Assembly (NCBI GenBank): GCA_902785705.1
Contig: CACZZN010000007.1
Coordinates: 16,744 to 80,743 of the forward strand
Length of the DNA stretch: 64,000 nucleotides
Direction of reading: 5' to 3'
Source of the DNA: an uncultured Veillonellaceae bacterium
Lineage (GTDB): Bacteria; Bacillota; Negativicutes; Selenomonadales; Selenomonadaceae
Positions 43,657 to 52,045 of this stretch are shown here, piece after piece. Made by a program: the position numbers and the translations under genes. Position 1 is the stretch's first letter; the number at the start of each line of letters is the position of its first letter. Below the pieces are notes generated by a model that was given only the letters and a program-made list of their open reading frames with translations, searched no databases and had not been told where the DNA came from.

Positions 43657-44145
43657 TTGGCCATTGAAGTAGGCAGTGTAGTGGAAGGCGTAGTTACTGG
43701 CATCACAAATTTTGGTGCCTTCGTTGAACTGCCCGAAGGAAAGGTGGGACTGATTCATATTTCTGAAGTTGCTGATGTCTATGTGAATGACGTCCATGAT
43801 TTTTTGAAGGAAAAGGACAAGGTGAAGGTCAAAGTCCTGACCATCGATGAGAGGGGAAAAATCGGACTCTCCATCAAGCAGCTTCAGGAAGCGAAAGCGG
43901 AACGTTCTTCCGATGCGTCTGCACAGGCTCCGGCTTTTCGGACGCAGTCGCGGCCTCATTCGGGCTTTGATGGGGGCTCGAGGGATTTTCGCAGGTCCGG
44001 CGGACGTTTCGGCAATGGAAACACATCAGCCTCTTTTGAGGATAAGCTCTCAAAATTTCTGAAAGACAGTGATGAGCGCTTGACGGATCTTCGACGCAAG
44101 ACGGATTCCAAGCGTGGAGGCCGCGGTTCCCGCAGGTCGGATTGA
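43657..44145 (+). CDS. yabR: S1-domain RNA-binding protein (YabR)
   Basis: The 162-residue protein starts at TTG (MAIEVGSVVEGVVTGITNFG). One S1 domain (about 1-75, GLIHISEVAD) is followed by a low-complexity Arg/Ser/Gly tail and a helix DKLSKFLKDSDERL. Such proteins bind RNA and may touch the ribosome. Position between divIC and tilS supports yabR. A terminator follows. Confidence 0.88.
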   Translation: MAIEVGSVVEGVVTGITNFGAFVELPEGKVGLIHISEVADVYVNDVHDFLKEKDKVKVKVLTIDERGKIGLSIKQLQEAKAERSSDASAQAPAFRTQSRPHSGFDGGSRDFRRSGGRFGNGNTSASFEDKLSKFLKDSDERLTDLRRKTDSKRGGRGSRRSD

Positions 44146-44154
44146 TTCATAGGG

Positions 44155-44180
44155 AAAGCACTCTGAGAAGAGTGCTTTTT
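44155..44180 (+). terminator. Terminator after yabR
   Basis: Perfect stem AAAGCACTCT / AGAGTGCTTT (44155-44164, 44169-44178) with a GAGA loop and further T. Confidence 0.88.
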
Positions 44181-44258
44181 GTGGTTTTGGCTCTGCATAT
44201 ACTGCGGGCGATTGATTGCGGGATGCGTTGCATTGCTCGCGAGTACAGGAGGAAGGCC

Positions 44259-45647
44259 ATGCTGCGACGGATGGAGGAGATATGCAGGGCAAAAGGGCTT
44301 TTTTCCAAAGGGGCAAGCATTGTGATCGCATGTTCCGGAGGGCCGGACTCCCTTGCTTTGGCGGATCTGTTGCGGCGTATGGCAGGGCGATGGGAGCTGC
44401 GTCTCTGTATTGCGCATTTTGAGCATGGGATCCGAGGCGAAGCCTCTATCGCGGATGCGCGTTTTGTGGAGGAGCAGGCAAAGCGTTGGGGGATTCCCTT
44501 TTATATGGAATCGGCGGATGTGCCGACCTATGCGAGGGAACGGCAGCTATCCCTTGAGACTGCGGCTCGAAGGCTTCGCCATCGTTTTTTGTCGAAGACC
44601 TGCGATCAGCTGGGATTTGACTGGATAGCGCTGGCACATCATGCAGACGATCAGGCAGAGACCATCCTCATGCATCTCTTGCGGGGGAGCGGCTTGGAGG
44701 GGTTGACGGGAATCCGGGCGAAAAATGGAAGGCTCATACGCCCTTTGCTGGAATTTCGCAAGCAGGAACTGGAAGACTACTGCCTGGATCATATGATGGA
44801 GCCGAGGCTCGATGCGACCAATGAGGTTCCGGAAGGGACGCGCAACCGGATCCGGTTGAAGCTGTTGCCGGAACTCAGGAAGGAGTACAATGCTTCCGTC
44901 GAGACCAGTCTGCTGCATCTTGGCAGAATGGCAGGGGAAATCCATGATTTCCTGCAGACGGAATTGCAGAGGGTCTGGGTGGAGGCGGTCCGATGGGAAG
45001 GGGAGCGCCCGGAACTTTCCCAGGAAGCGTTCCGGCAGCTGCATCCCACGATGCAGCGGGTTCTTCTGCGCGCCTATCTGGCGGCGCTGTCTGACGGCAG
45101 CACGCGGGATATGGAATTCATCCACTTTGAAAAGGTGCGGGAGCTTTTGACGGACGGGATGACCGGGGGACAGTGCGATCTGCCGCACGGTCTGCGCATT
45201 CGCCTCTCCTATGGGTGGCTGCATCGAGTGGCAGACAGCGAGCAGGAATACCCTCTTTGCGAGGTCAAGGTGCCGGGCTGGACAGAGCTTCCCGCCTATG
45301 GAATCAGCCTTTGGACCGAGCTCCTTTCCGATGCCCCCAAGGAAACAGGGGCGTTGGAGTACTATTGTGACTACAGGAAACTCCGGAGCAGGATCTTTAT
45401 CCGGGGCAGGCACGAGGGAGACAGGATTTCCTGCAGCGGCGGTACAAAGAAGCTGAAGGAGCTTTTTATCGATACCAGGCTGCGGCAGGAGCAGCGGGAT
45501 GGTTACCCTCTCCTAGTAAGCGGGGAGCAGATTCTCTGGGTTCCGGGAATCCGGAGGAGCAATTTGTTTCCGGTGGATGAGGGGACAAAAGAGATACTCT
45601 ATGTGAGAATGGGAAGAAAGGGAGATAGTCGCTATGATGAAGGATGA
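44259..45647 (+). CDS. tilS: tRNA(Ile)-lysidine synthetase
   Basis: The 462-residue protein has the ATP PP-loop SGGPDSLAL and the HHADDQAETILMHLLRGSGLEGL region, then a C-terminal domain (GDRISCSGGTKKLKELFID). It converts C34 of the AUA-reading tRNA-Ile to lysidine and is normally essential. ATG at 44259 follows GGAGGAAGG; the frame from 44142 begins inside the terminator and is rejected. Confidence 0.95.
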   Translation: MLRRMEEICRAKGLFSKGASIVIACSGGPDSLALADLLRRMAGRWELRLCIAHFEHGIRGEASIADARFVEEQAKRWGIPFYMESADVPTYARERQLSLETAARRLRHRFLSKTCDQLGFDWIALAHHADDQAETILMHLLRGSGLEGLTGIRAKNGRLIRPLLEFRKQELEDYCLDHMMEPRLDATNEVPEGTRNRIRLKLLPELRKEYNASVETSLLHLGRMAGEIHDFLQTELQRVWVEAVRWEGERPELSQEAFRQLHPTMQRVLLRAYLAALSDGSTRDMEFIHFEKVRELLTDGMTGGQCDLPHGLRIRLSYGWLHRVADSEQEYPLCEVKVPGWTELPAYGISLWTELLSDAPKETGALEYYCDYRKLRSRIFIRGRHEGDRISCSGGTKKLKELFIDTRLRQEQRDGYPLLVSGEQILWVPGIRRSNLFPVDEGTKEILYVRMGRKGDSRYDEG

Positions 45648-46182
45648 TATCCGGCAGGTTTTGTTCACGCATGAGGAGATCCAGCGCAGGGTAAGCGAGC
45701 TGGCAAAGGAGATTGAGGAAGACTACAAAAATCTCGAAGGAGATATTTACTGTGTCGGGATTTTGAAAGGCGCCGTGGTTTTCTATACGGATCTGGTGTG
45801 CCGGATCGGGCTTCCCGTGCGCTTTGATTTCATGATAGCATCGAGCTACGGGAATGCCACAAAGAGCAGTGGAATGGTCCGGATACTGAAGGATCTGGAT
45901 TTTGACATTACGGGATGCCATGTAATCGTGGTAGAAGATATCATTGATTCGGGGACTACGATGGAGTATCTGAAAAAGTATCTCCAGAACAGAAAGGCGG
46001 CAAGTGTGCGGCTCTGCTCCTTCCTGAGCAAGCCTTCCCGCCGCAGGGTGGATGTTGATATCGATTATTGTGGATTCGAGGTGCCGGATGAGTTTCTGGT
46101 GGGGTACGGGCTGGACTATGCGGGACTGTATCGGAATCTGCCTTATATCGGGGTGTTGAAGCGGGAGATTTACGAGAAGTGA
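45634..46182 (+). CDS. hpt: Hypoxanthine phosphoribosyltransferase
   Basis: This 182-residue purine salvage enzyme has the PRPP-binding loop VVEDIIDSGTTM and LKGAVVF near the start. It overlaps the end of tilS by 14 bases, the usual coupling. In Bacillus ftsH comes next; here it is proS. Confidence 0.95.
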   Translation: MMKDDIRQVLFTHEEIQRRVSELAKEIEEDYKNLEGDIYCVGILKGAVVFYTDLVCRIGLPVRFDFMIASSYGNATKSSGMVRILKDLDFDITGCHVIVVEDIIDSGTTMEYLKKYLQNRKAASVRLCSFLSKPSRRRVDVDIDYCGFEVPDEFLVGYGLDYAGLYRNLPYIGVLKREIYEK

Positions 46183-46263
46183 ACAGGTACCTTTTGCTCA
46201 TGGCAAAGTCCGAACATGATAGCATTTGGGATTTGTTCAAAATCCCGGTTTGGAGGAAAGAGA

Positions 46264-47973
46264 ATGAAAGCAACGAATTTGTATGCACCGACGTTGAGGG
46301 AATCGCCTGCGGAGGCGGAGGTCATCAGCCATAAGCTCATGCTGCGGGCGGGCTTGATCCGCAAGGCTGCGGGAGGTGTGTATTCCTATCTGCCGCTGGG
46401 ATGGCGTACGATACGCAAGATCCAGCAGATCATCCGCGAGGAGATGGATGCGGCAGGCGGACAGGAGATAGCGATGCCCATCATACAGCCCTCGGAGCTT
46501 TGGAAGGAAAGCGGCAGATGGGAGGTCTATGGCGACGAGATGATGCGCATGAAGGACCGGCATGGACGGGAGTTCTGCCTTGGCCCGACGCATGAGGAGA
46601 TGATCACGGCACTGGTCCGGGACGAGGTGCGTTCCTATAAGCAGCTCCCGCTCATGCTGTATCAGATGGCGAACAAGTACCGCGATGAGATACGCCCGCG
46701 CTTCGGGCTCATGAGGAGCCGCGAATTCATCATGAAGGATCTCTATTCCTTCGACCGGGATGAGGAGGGCATGAACGTCTCCTACCAAAAGATGTACGAT
46801 GCCTATGCCAAGATTTTTACACGCTGTGGGCTGGAATTCCGCCCGGTGGAAGCAGACAATGGGGCCATCGGTGGGGGACATTCCCATGAATTCACGGTTT
46901 TGGCACAGTCGGGGGAGTCTTCCATTGCCTATTGTGGCGGCTGCGACTATGCGGCAAGCGACGAAAAAGCAGAACTGAAGGTCATTGTGGAGGCGCCGGA
47001 GGATGCGCTTCCTTTAGAAAAAGTGGAGACGCCCGATGCGCATACCATCGAGCTGGTGAAGGACTATCTGCAGGTTCCCATAGAAAAGACCATCAAGGCG
47101 GTCGCTTTCCAGGATGATGATGAACGATTGATCCTTGCGTTCGTGCGCGGCGACCATGAGGTGAACGAGGTCAAAATCCTGAATGCTGTGGAGGGCGCAT
47201 TGCATCTTCATATGGCAGAGGAATCCGCAATCGTTGCGGCGGGCGGCTGTCCGGGCTTTATGAGCCCCATCGGACTCAAGCCGGGAACGGTCGTTCTGGT
47301 GGACAGTACGGTCATGGAAATGCACAATGCGGTTGCGGGTGCGAATGAAAAAGACTTTCACTATAAGAATGTGAATCCCAAGCGGGATTTCAAGGATGTC
47401 ATTGTGACCGATTTGCGCATGGTGAAGGAGGGCGACCCCTGCCCGCGCTGCGGTGCGCCGCTGAAGATGACGCGCGGCATCGAGGCTGGGCAGGTCTTCA
47501 CGCTTGGAACCAAGTACAGCCAATCGCTCGGCGCGACTTTCCTGGATGAGAACGGCAAGGAAAAGCCGCTTGTCATGGGTTGCTACGGCATCGGCGTCGG
47601 ACGCACGATGGCGGCCGCTATTGAGCAAAACAACGATGAGCATGGCATTATCTGGCCAAGGGCAATCGCGCCCTTTGAGCTGGTGGTAGTTCCCGTCAAC
47701 GCGAAAAACGGGGAGCAGCTTTCCTACGCGGAGCGTGTTTATGAGGAACTGAAGGCAGCGGGCGTGGATGTATTGCTGGATGACCGCACGGAACGTGCGG
47801 GCGTGAAATTCAAGGACTGCGACCTCATCGGCTATCCGCTGCGCATCACGATCGGGCCGAAGGCTTTGGAAGAAAACGTGATTGAAGTGAAAGTGCGCAA
47901 GACGGGGGAGGTACTGAGCTTTACGAAGGAAAGCTATCTTCGTGAGGTCCGGGAGCTTTTGAAGAAGCTTTGA
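46264..47973 (+). CDS. proS: Prolyl-tRNA synthetase, bacterial type
   Basis: The 569-residue class II synthetase has motif 2 around [20 protein letters not shown], an inserted YbaK-like editing domain (about 235-400, [19 protein letters not shown] near its end) and an anticodon-binding C-terminus. It charges tRNA-Pro and clears mischarged Ala. ATG at 46264 follows GGAGGAAAG. A short inverted repeat (GGGATTT/AAATCCC) stands just before the ribosome site; no T-box features were found. Confidence 0.97.
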   Translation: MKATNLYAPTLRESPAEAEVISHKLMLRAGLIRKAAGGVYSYLPLGWRTIRKIQQIIREEMDAAGGQEIAMPIIQPSELWKESGRWEVYGDEMMRMKDRHGREFCLGPTHEEMITALVRDEVRSYKQLPLMLYQMANKYRDEIRPRFGLMRSREFIMKDLYSFDRDEEGMNVSYQKMYDAYAKIFTRCGLEFRPVEADNGAIGGGHSHEFTVLAQSGESSIAYCGGCDYAASDEKAELKVIVEAPEDALPLEKVETPDAHTIELVKDYLQVPIEKTIKAVAFQDDDERLILAFVRGDHEVNEVKILNAVEGALHLHMAEESAIVAAGGCPGFMSPIGLKPGTVVLVDSTVMEMHNAVAGANEKDFHYKNVNPKRDFKDVIVTDLRMVKEGDPCPRCGAPLKMTRGIEAGQVFTLGTKYSQSLGATFLDENGKEKPLVMGCYGIGVGRTMAAAIEQNNDEHGIIWPRAIAPFELVVVPVNAKNGEQLSYAERVYEELKAAGVDVLLDDRTERAGVKFKDCDLIGYPLRITIGPKALEENVIEVKVRKTGEVLSFTKESYLREVRELLKKL

Positions 47974-47989
47974 CTGACGGACGATCGAA

Positions 47990-48033
47990 AAACAGCAGGC
48001 AGGCTTGTCATATGACAAGCCTGCCTGCTGTTT
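47990..48033. terminator. Perfect 44-base palindrome, bidirectional terminator
   Basis: Two 22-base arms meet at CATATG without a mismatch, with three or more A on the left and three T on the right. It lies between the converging proS and DUF1858 genes. Confidence 0.8.
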
Positions 48034-48054
48034 CGTATATGAGGCAATGCGGGA

Positions 48055-48258
48055 TTACTCCGCAGCGCCTACGACATCATTGAGACCTTCCATCAGCGCG
48101 TCGATGTCAATGCCATGCGCCATGGCGCCCTGCTCGATGTTCTCGAAATGGGCGGCAGCGCAGCCTAGGCATCCCATGCCTGCGCTCATGAAGACTTTCG
48201 CTGTATCCGGATATTTCTGGACCACCTCAAGGATGCTCATGTCCTTTGTGATTGCCAT
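48055..48258 (-). CDS. DUF1858 protein (ScdA N-like, CxxC)
   Basis: This 67-residue protein begins MAITKDMSILEVVQKYPDTA and carries GMGCLGCAAAHFE, the family CxxC, which may be redox-active or bind metal. DUF1858 is common in anaerobes; its function is unknown. The start is set by AAAGGAGG 9 bases upstream; the longer 96-residue frame is not needed. Confidence 0.88.
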   Translation of the reverse strand: MAITKDMSILEVVQKYPDTAKVFMSAGMGCLGCAAAHFENIEQGAMAHGIDIDALMEGLNDVVGAAE

Positions 48259-48310
48259 GCAAAAAACCTCCTTTGAATACTGTGAAGGGGCGCTCCCCCT
48301 CTGCACACGC

Positions 48311-48339
48311 ATTATAGCATATTTTCTTCCGGAGGTCAC
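48311..48339 (-). promoter_or_regulatory. Promoter of the DUF1858 gene
   Basis: On the minus strand, GTGACC (48339-48334), a 17-base spacer and perfect TATAAT (48316-48311). Confidence 0.6.
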
Positions 48340-48431
48340 TAACATTTTTCATGTATCGCTCAAAAGGCGAATGAGGCATGGGACCTTTGTCCACTCTGTT
48401 GTTTCAGGCTGTGTATACAGAGATTTTTTCC

Positions 48432-48460
48432 TTGCAAAAGAAGGATTTTTTTGGTATAAA
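48432..48460 (+). promoter_or_regulatory. mraZ (dcw cluster) promoter
   Basis: TTGCAA (48432-48437), a 17-base spacer and TATAAA (48455-48460). Transcription should start near 48467, at the first MraZ box. Confidence 0.65.
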
Positions 48461-48468
48461 GAGAATAA

Positions 48469-48495
48469 GTAGTGGTGCAAAGTGGTAGAAAGTGG
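48469..48495 (+). promoter_or_regulatory. Three direct MraZ boxes
   Basis: GTAGTGG (48469-48475), AAAGTGG (48479-48485) and AAAGTGG (48489-48495) recur every 10 bases, one per helical turn. They match the AAAGTGK repeats known as MraZ sites before mraZ in other bacteria. Lying at the transcript start, they would give autorepression of the division cluster. Confidence 0.78.
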
Positions 48496-48530
48496 CGGAA
48501 AATGTTTCGAAGGTGGTGGTCGAGGTGTTG

Positions 48531-48956
48531 ATGGGGGAATACGCACATACCATTGATGCCAAAGGCCGCGTCATCCTGCCTGCGGATTTCCGCAGCGAGC
48601 TGGGCGAATCCTTTGTCATTACAAAGGGACTGGACAGCTGCCTGTTTGTCTATGAGCAGGCGGAGTGGGATGCGCTTTCGGAGAAACTGCGCCAGCTGCC
48701 GCTGGCCAAGCCCGAGGCACGCGCATTTGTGCGTTTCTTTTTTTCGGGCGCCCGCACACTGGAGTGCGACAAGCAGGGACGTTTCCTTGTGCCGGGGACG
48801 CTCCGCAGCTATGCGGGGCTGAAGAAAGATGTCGTACTGATTGGCGTATCGAACCGTGTGGAGCTTTGGGACAAGGCTGCATGGGAGAAATACAATGATG
48901 AGGTCAATCCGATGGTGACGGAGATCGCCGCGCAGCTCACGGATCTGGGGATTTGA
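48531..48956 (+). CDS. mraZ: Transcriptional regulator MraZ
   Basis: The 141-residue protein has two SpoVT-AbrB-like halves: GEYAHTIDAKGRVILPADFR and LECDKQGRFLVPGTLR, each with the DxKGR/DxxGR core. It forms rings that bind repeated DNA boxes before the dcw operon. The start may be TTG 48528 or ATG 48531. Its boxes are visible just upstream. Confidence 0.93.
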   Translation: MGEYAHTIDAKGRVILPADFRSELGESFVITKGLDSCLFVYEQAEWDALSEKLRQLPLAKPEARAFVRFFFSGARTLECDKQGRFLVPGTLRSYAGLKKDVVLIGVSNRVELWDKAAWEKYNDEVNPMVTEIAAQLTDLGI

Positions 48957-48974
48957 GCAAGCCGGATGGCTAAG

Positions 48975-48993
48975 TTATTTTTCGACAGTTCCT
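48975..48993 (-). repeat. 19-base word shared in inverse orientation with 38873-38891
   Basis: The reverse complement of these bases, AGGAACTGTCGAAAAATAA, is identical to 38873-38891. At this copy the flanking hairpin is missing, so it looks like a remnant of a dispersed element between mraZ and rsmH. Confidence 0.6.
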
Positions 48994-49016
48994 GAGGGAA
49001 GGGGGTATGGGATGGC

Positions 49017-49976
49017 ATGGAGTTCCATCACATCAGTGTCCTGCTGGATGAGACTGTGAATGGGCTTGTGACGGATCCTGCCGGAACGTATGTGGACTGT
49101 ACCTTGGGCGGGGGCGGACATTCACACCGTATCGCGGAACTTCTGCAGTCGGAAGGGCGTATCATCGGCATCGATCAGGATGCCGATGCTGTGGAGGCTG
49201 CTGCGGAACGACTGAAGGATGTGCGCTGCCGGGTGGACATTGTGCATGATAATTTCCGCCATCTGGAAAGGATATTACGAGAGCAGGAAGCCGTTCAGCT
49301 GGACGGGGTGCTCTTTGATTTGGGGGTATCCTCCCATCAGCTGGATGTGGCAGAGCGCGGTTTTTCCTACATGCAGGATGCGCCGCTGGATATGCGCATG
49401 GATCCCGATGCTTCCCTTTCCGCTTATGATGTGGTGAATACTTATGAGGAGCAGGAGCTGTTCCGTATTTTTAAGGAATACGGTGAGGAACGGTGGGCGA
49501 AGCGCATTGCGGAATTCATAGCAGCGGCTCGCGGGACGCGGCCGATCCGGACGACGGGGGAACTTGTGGACATTGTCTGCCGGGCCGTTCCGAAGAAGGT
49601 CCGCCGGGCCGCGGGGGGGCATCCCGCAAAGCGGGTGTTCCAAGCGATCCGGATCGAAGTCAATGATGAGCTGGGGATCTTGGAAAAGAGCTTTCGCACG
49701 GCTGTCGCTCATTTGAAGCCGGGAGGGCGGATCGCAATCATTACCTTTCATTCCCTGGAGGACCGCATCGCAAAGCAGACGCTGAAAGAACTTTCCAAGG
49801 GATGTGTCTGTCCGCCGGAAATCCCGGTCTGTGTGTGCCATCATGAAGCGGAGCTTCGCCTGCTGGGCAGGCCGCTGCGGGCAGACGCAGAAGAATTGTC
49901 GAGGAATACAAGAGCGAAGAGTGCAAAGCTTCGCATTGCTGAGAAACTGCCTCGAAAGGAGGAATTGACATGTTAG
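49017..49976 (+). CDS. rsmH: 16S rRNA (cytosine-1402-N4) methyltransferase
   Basis: The 319-residue MraW enzyme starts MEFHHISVLLDETV and has DCTLGGGGHS, LFDLGVSSHQLD, RIFKEYGEE and TFHSLEDRIAK. It methylates N4 of C1402, the nucleotide that RsmI, also in this window, modifies on the ribose. It overlaps ftsL by 7 bases. Confidence 0.96.
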   Translation: MEFHHISVLLDETVNGLVTDPAGTYVDCTLGGGGHSHRIAELLQSEGRIIGIDQDADAVEAAAERLKDVRCRVDIVHDNFRHLERILREQEAVQLDGVLFDLGVSSHQLDVAERGFSYMQDAPLDMRMDPDASLSAYDVVNTYEEQELFRIFKEYGEERWAKRIAEFIAAARGTRPIRTTGELVDIVCRAVPKKVRRAAGGHPAKRVFQAIRIEVNDELGILEKSFRTAVAHLKPGGRIAIITFHSLEDRIAKQTLKELSKGCVCPPEIPVCVCHHEAELRLLGRPLRADAEELSRNTRAKSAKLRIAEKLPRKEELTC

Positions 49977-50380
49977 CTGAACGCAAGGAAGATTATAATT
50001 ATGAGTACGATGATGGGTATCATTATGGAGAAATACCGTATGAGTCATCTCAGGCGCCCGTTGCTGCGCCACGGGTCAAGAAAAGGAAGCAGCTGAGGTC
50101 GCCTACGGTGCTCGATACGAATCTGCGTTCCCGCGCTCGTGTGCTGTTCCTTCTGGTTGCGGCGCTGGCAATGATCGTGGTGGTGCGCAGCGGCATCAGC
50201 GCAAGCCGCGGCTATGCACTTGTCGCGGTGCAGCAGCAGGCACAGCAGTTGGAGCAGGAGAACGAGCGGCTGCGGATCGAGATTGCAAAGCTCAAGTCAC
50301 CGCAGCGCATCAAAGCGATTGCGACGGAGGAGCTCGGCATGGAGGTTCCCAAGAAGATGTACTTCACGCACGAGCGATAA
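49970..50380 (+). CDS. ftsL: Cell division protein FtsL
   Basis: The 136-residue protein has a Tyr/Asp-rich N-terminus, one membrane helix (VLFLLVAALAMIVVV) and a coiled coil (VQQQAQQLEQENERLRIEI) with KAIATEELGMEVP at the end. It belongs to the divisome with DivIC and FtsQ. In most relatives ftsI follows directly; here a terminator follows. Confidence 0.9.
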   Translation: MLAERKEDYNYEYDDGYHYGEIPYESSQAPVAAPRVKKRKQLRSPTVLDTNLRSRARVLFLLVAALAMIVVVRSGISASRGYALVAVQQQAQQLEQENERLRIEIAKLKSPQRIKAIATEELGMEVPKKMYFTHER

Positions 50381-50407
50381 GAGCGATAAGAATGAATGTG
50401 AACACCG

Positions 50408-50442
50408 AAAAAGAGGCTGACCGGATCGGAGCCTCTTTCTTG
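50408..50442 (+). terminator. Terminator after ftsL
   Basis: Stem AAAGAGGCT / AGCCTCTTT (50410-50418, 50430-50438) with an 11-base loop, then TCTT. It splits the division cluster into two transcripts. Confidence 0.8.
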
Positions 50443-50498
50443 CGTGTATGGGACAAGATGCCCTCATCGATTCCTACACATGTTGCGCGAGATTTTTA

Positions 50499-50527
50499 TG
50501 GAAAAAGTCTCGTTATGGTTGTATAAT
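50499..50527 (+). promoter_or_regulatory. murE promoter
   Basis: TGGAAA (50499-50504, 4 of 6), a 17-base spacer and perfect TATAAT (50522-50527). A GAGA-TTTTT / AAAAAG-TCTC hairpin surrounds the -35 region (about 50490-50511). Confidence 0.5.
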
Positions 50528-50562
50528 GTAGCGGGATATTTTGTGAGGAGGAGACGGATGGT

Positions 50563-52044
50563 ATGAAGACAATCGGCGAGCTTGCCGCTTTGGTGGAGGG
50601 CGCCAGGGTCATTGGTGACCCTGAGCAAATGGTGACCGGGATACAGCATGATTCACGGAAGGCGGAGAAGGGGACGCTGTTCGTCTGCATTCCCGGCGCC
50701 CATGTGGATGGGCATGATTTCATTCCGCAGGCAAAGGAAAAGGGCGCGGAATCGATCCTGACGACGCGGGAGATGGAAGCACCGGAAGGAATGACGGTAT
50801 TGCAGGTGCCGGAGCTGAATGATGCGCTTGACAAGCTGGTGCCGCATTTTTATGATTATCCGTCGCAGTCCATGCGCGTGGTTGCCATCACGGGTACGAA
50901 CGGCAAGACGACGACGAGCTATTTGATTCGTGCGATTCTTCGCAAAGCAGGCTTCAAAGTAGGCCTGATCGGTACCATACAGATCATGGTGGAGGATGAA
51001 GTCTATCCCATCCACAACACGACGCCGGATGTGGTGGAGATGCAGAACATCCTCGCGATGATGCGGGACAAGGGCATGGACTATGTGGTCATGGAGGTTT
51101 CGAGCCATGCGCTGGACCAGAATCGTGTGGCGGGCATTGAGTTCGATACGGGCGTGTTCACGAATCTGACGCAGGATCATCTGGACTACCATGGGACGAT
51201 GGAGTGCTATAAGCTGGCAAAGGCGCGGCTGTTCGCGCTTTTGGGGCGGCATGGCAAGAAAAAGGGCAAGACGGCCGTGGTGAATGCGGACGATGCGGCA
51301 GGGCAGACGATGCTGGACTACGCGTTTTGCGAGCATCTGACCTATGGCATCCATACAGAGGATGCGAAGCTTCGCGCCACGGAGATTGATGTGCATGCGT
51401 CCGGCGCGAGTTTCCGTCTGGCAGGGGATTTCGGCACGCTGGATCTGAAGCTTCACGTGACGGGCATTTTCAATGTCTACAACGTGATGGCAGCGGCAGG
51501 AGCGGCGCTGGCGGAAAAGATCGAGCCTGCCGTGATCAGGGAAGCTTTGGAGGCATTCACAAGTGTGCCGGGCCGGTTCGAGCTTGTGGACGAAGGACAG
51601 GATTTTTCTGTCATCGTGGACTATGCGCATACGCCGGACGGGGTGGAAAATGTCCTTCGGACGGCGCGGCAGATCGCGAAGCATCACATCATAGCGGTCT
51701 TTGGCTGCGGCGGCGACAGGGACAATGCGAAACGTCCCATTATGGGGCGGCTGGCCGCGGAGCTTGCGGATATCGTGATTGTGACTTCGGACAATCCACG
51801 CACAGAGGATCCGGAGAAAATCCTCTCGCAGATCGAGGCGGGCGTCAAAGAGAAAATCGGCAGCAAACAGCATGAGTGCATCGCGGACCGCAGGAAGGCA
51901 ATCTTCCGCGCGGTGGAGCTGGCAGAGCCGCAGGATATCGTGATGATTCTGGGAAAAGGCCATGAGGATTACCAGATTTTGAAGGATCGCACGATCCATT
52001 TCGATGACAAGGAAGTGGCCCGCGAGGCCATCAGGGGGAAATAA
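50563..52044 (+). CDS. murE: UDP-MurNAc-tripeptide synthetase (meso-DAP adding)
   Basis: The 493-residue Mur ligase has the ATP loop GTNGKTTT, the central-domain HYGTMECY-like DYHGTMECYKLAKARLF and the DNPR motif (TSDNPRTEDPEKI), which marks the meso-diaminopimelate type rather than the lysine type. It adds the third stem residue in the cytoplasm. First gene of the second half of the cluster. Confidence 0.96.
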   Translation: MKTIGELAALVEGARVIGDPEQMVTGIQHDSRKAEKGTLFVCIPGAHVDGHDFIPQAKEKGAESILTTREMEAPEGMTVLQVPELNDALDKLVPHFYDYPSQSMRVVAITGTNGKTTTSYLIRAILRKAGFKVGLIGTIQIMVEDEVYPIHNTTPDVVEMQNILAMMRDKGMDYVVMEVSSHALDQNRVAGIEFDTGVFTNLTQDHLDYHGTMECYKLAKARLFALLGRHGKKKGKTAVVNADDAAGQTMLDYAFCEHLTYGIHTEDAKLRATEIDVHASGASFRLAGDFGTLDLKLHVTGIFNVYNVMAAAGAALAEKIEPAVIREALEAFTSVPGRFELVDEGQDFSVIVDYAHTPDGVENVLRTARQIAKHHIIAVFGCGGDRDNAKRPIMGRLAAELADIVIVTSDNPRTEDPEKILSQIEAGVKEKIGSKQHECIADRRKAIFRAVELAEPQDIVMILGKGHEDYQILKDRTIHFDDKEVAREAIRGK

Positions 52045-52045
52045 A

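Noticed and set aside
44142..44258. 39-residue upstream extension of tilS
   Set aside because: It starts within the yabR terminator, and the ATG at 44259 has a strong ribosome site.
46183..46263. T-box leader before proS
   Set aside because: The gap is 81 bases, with no T-box core or specifier stem; only a 7-bp repeat near the ribosome site.
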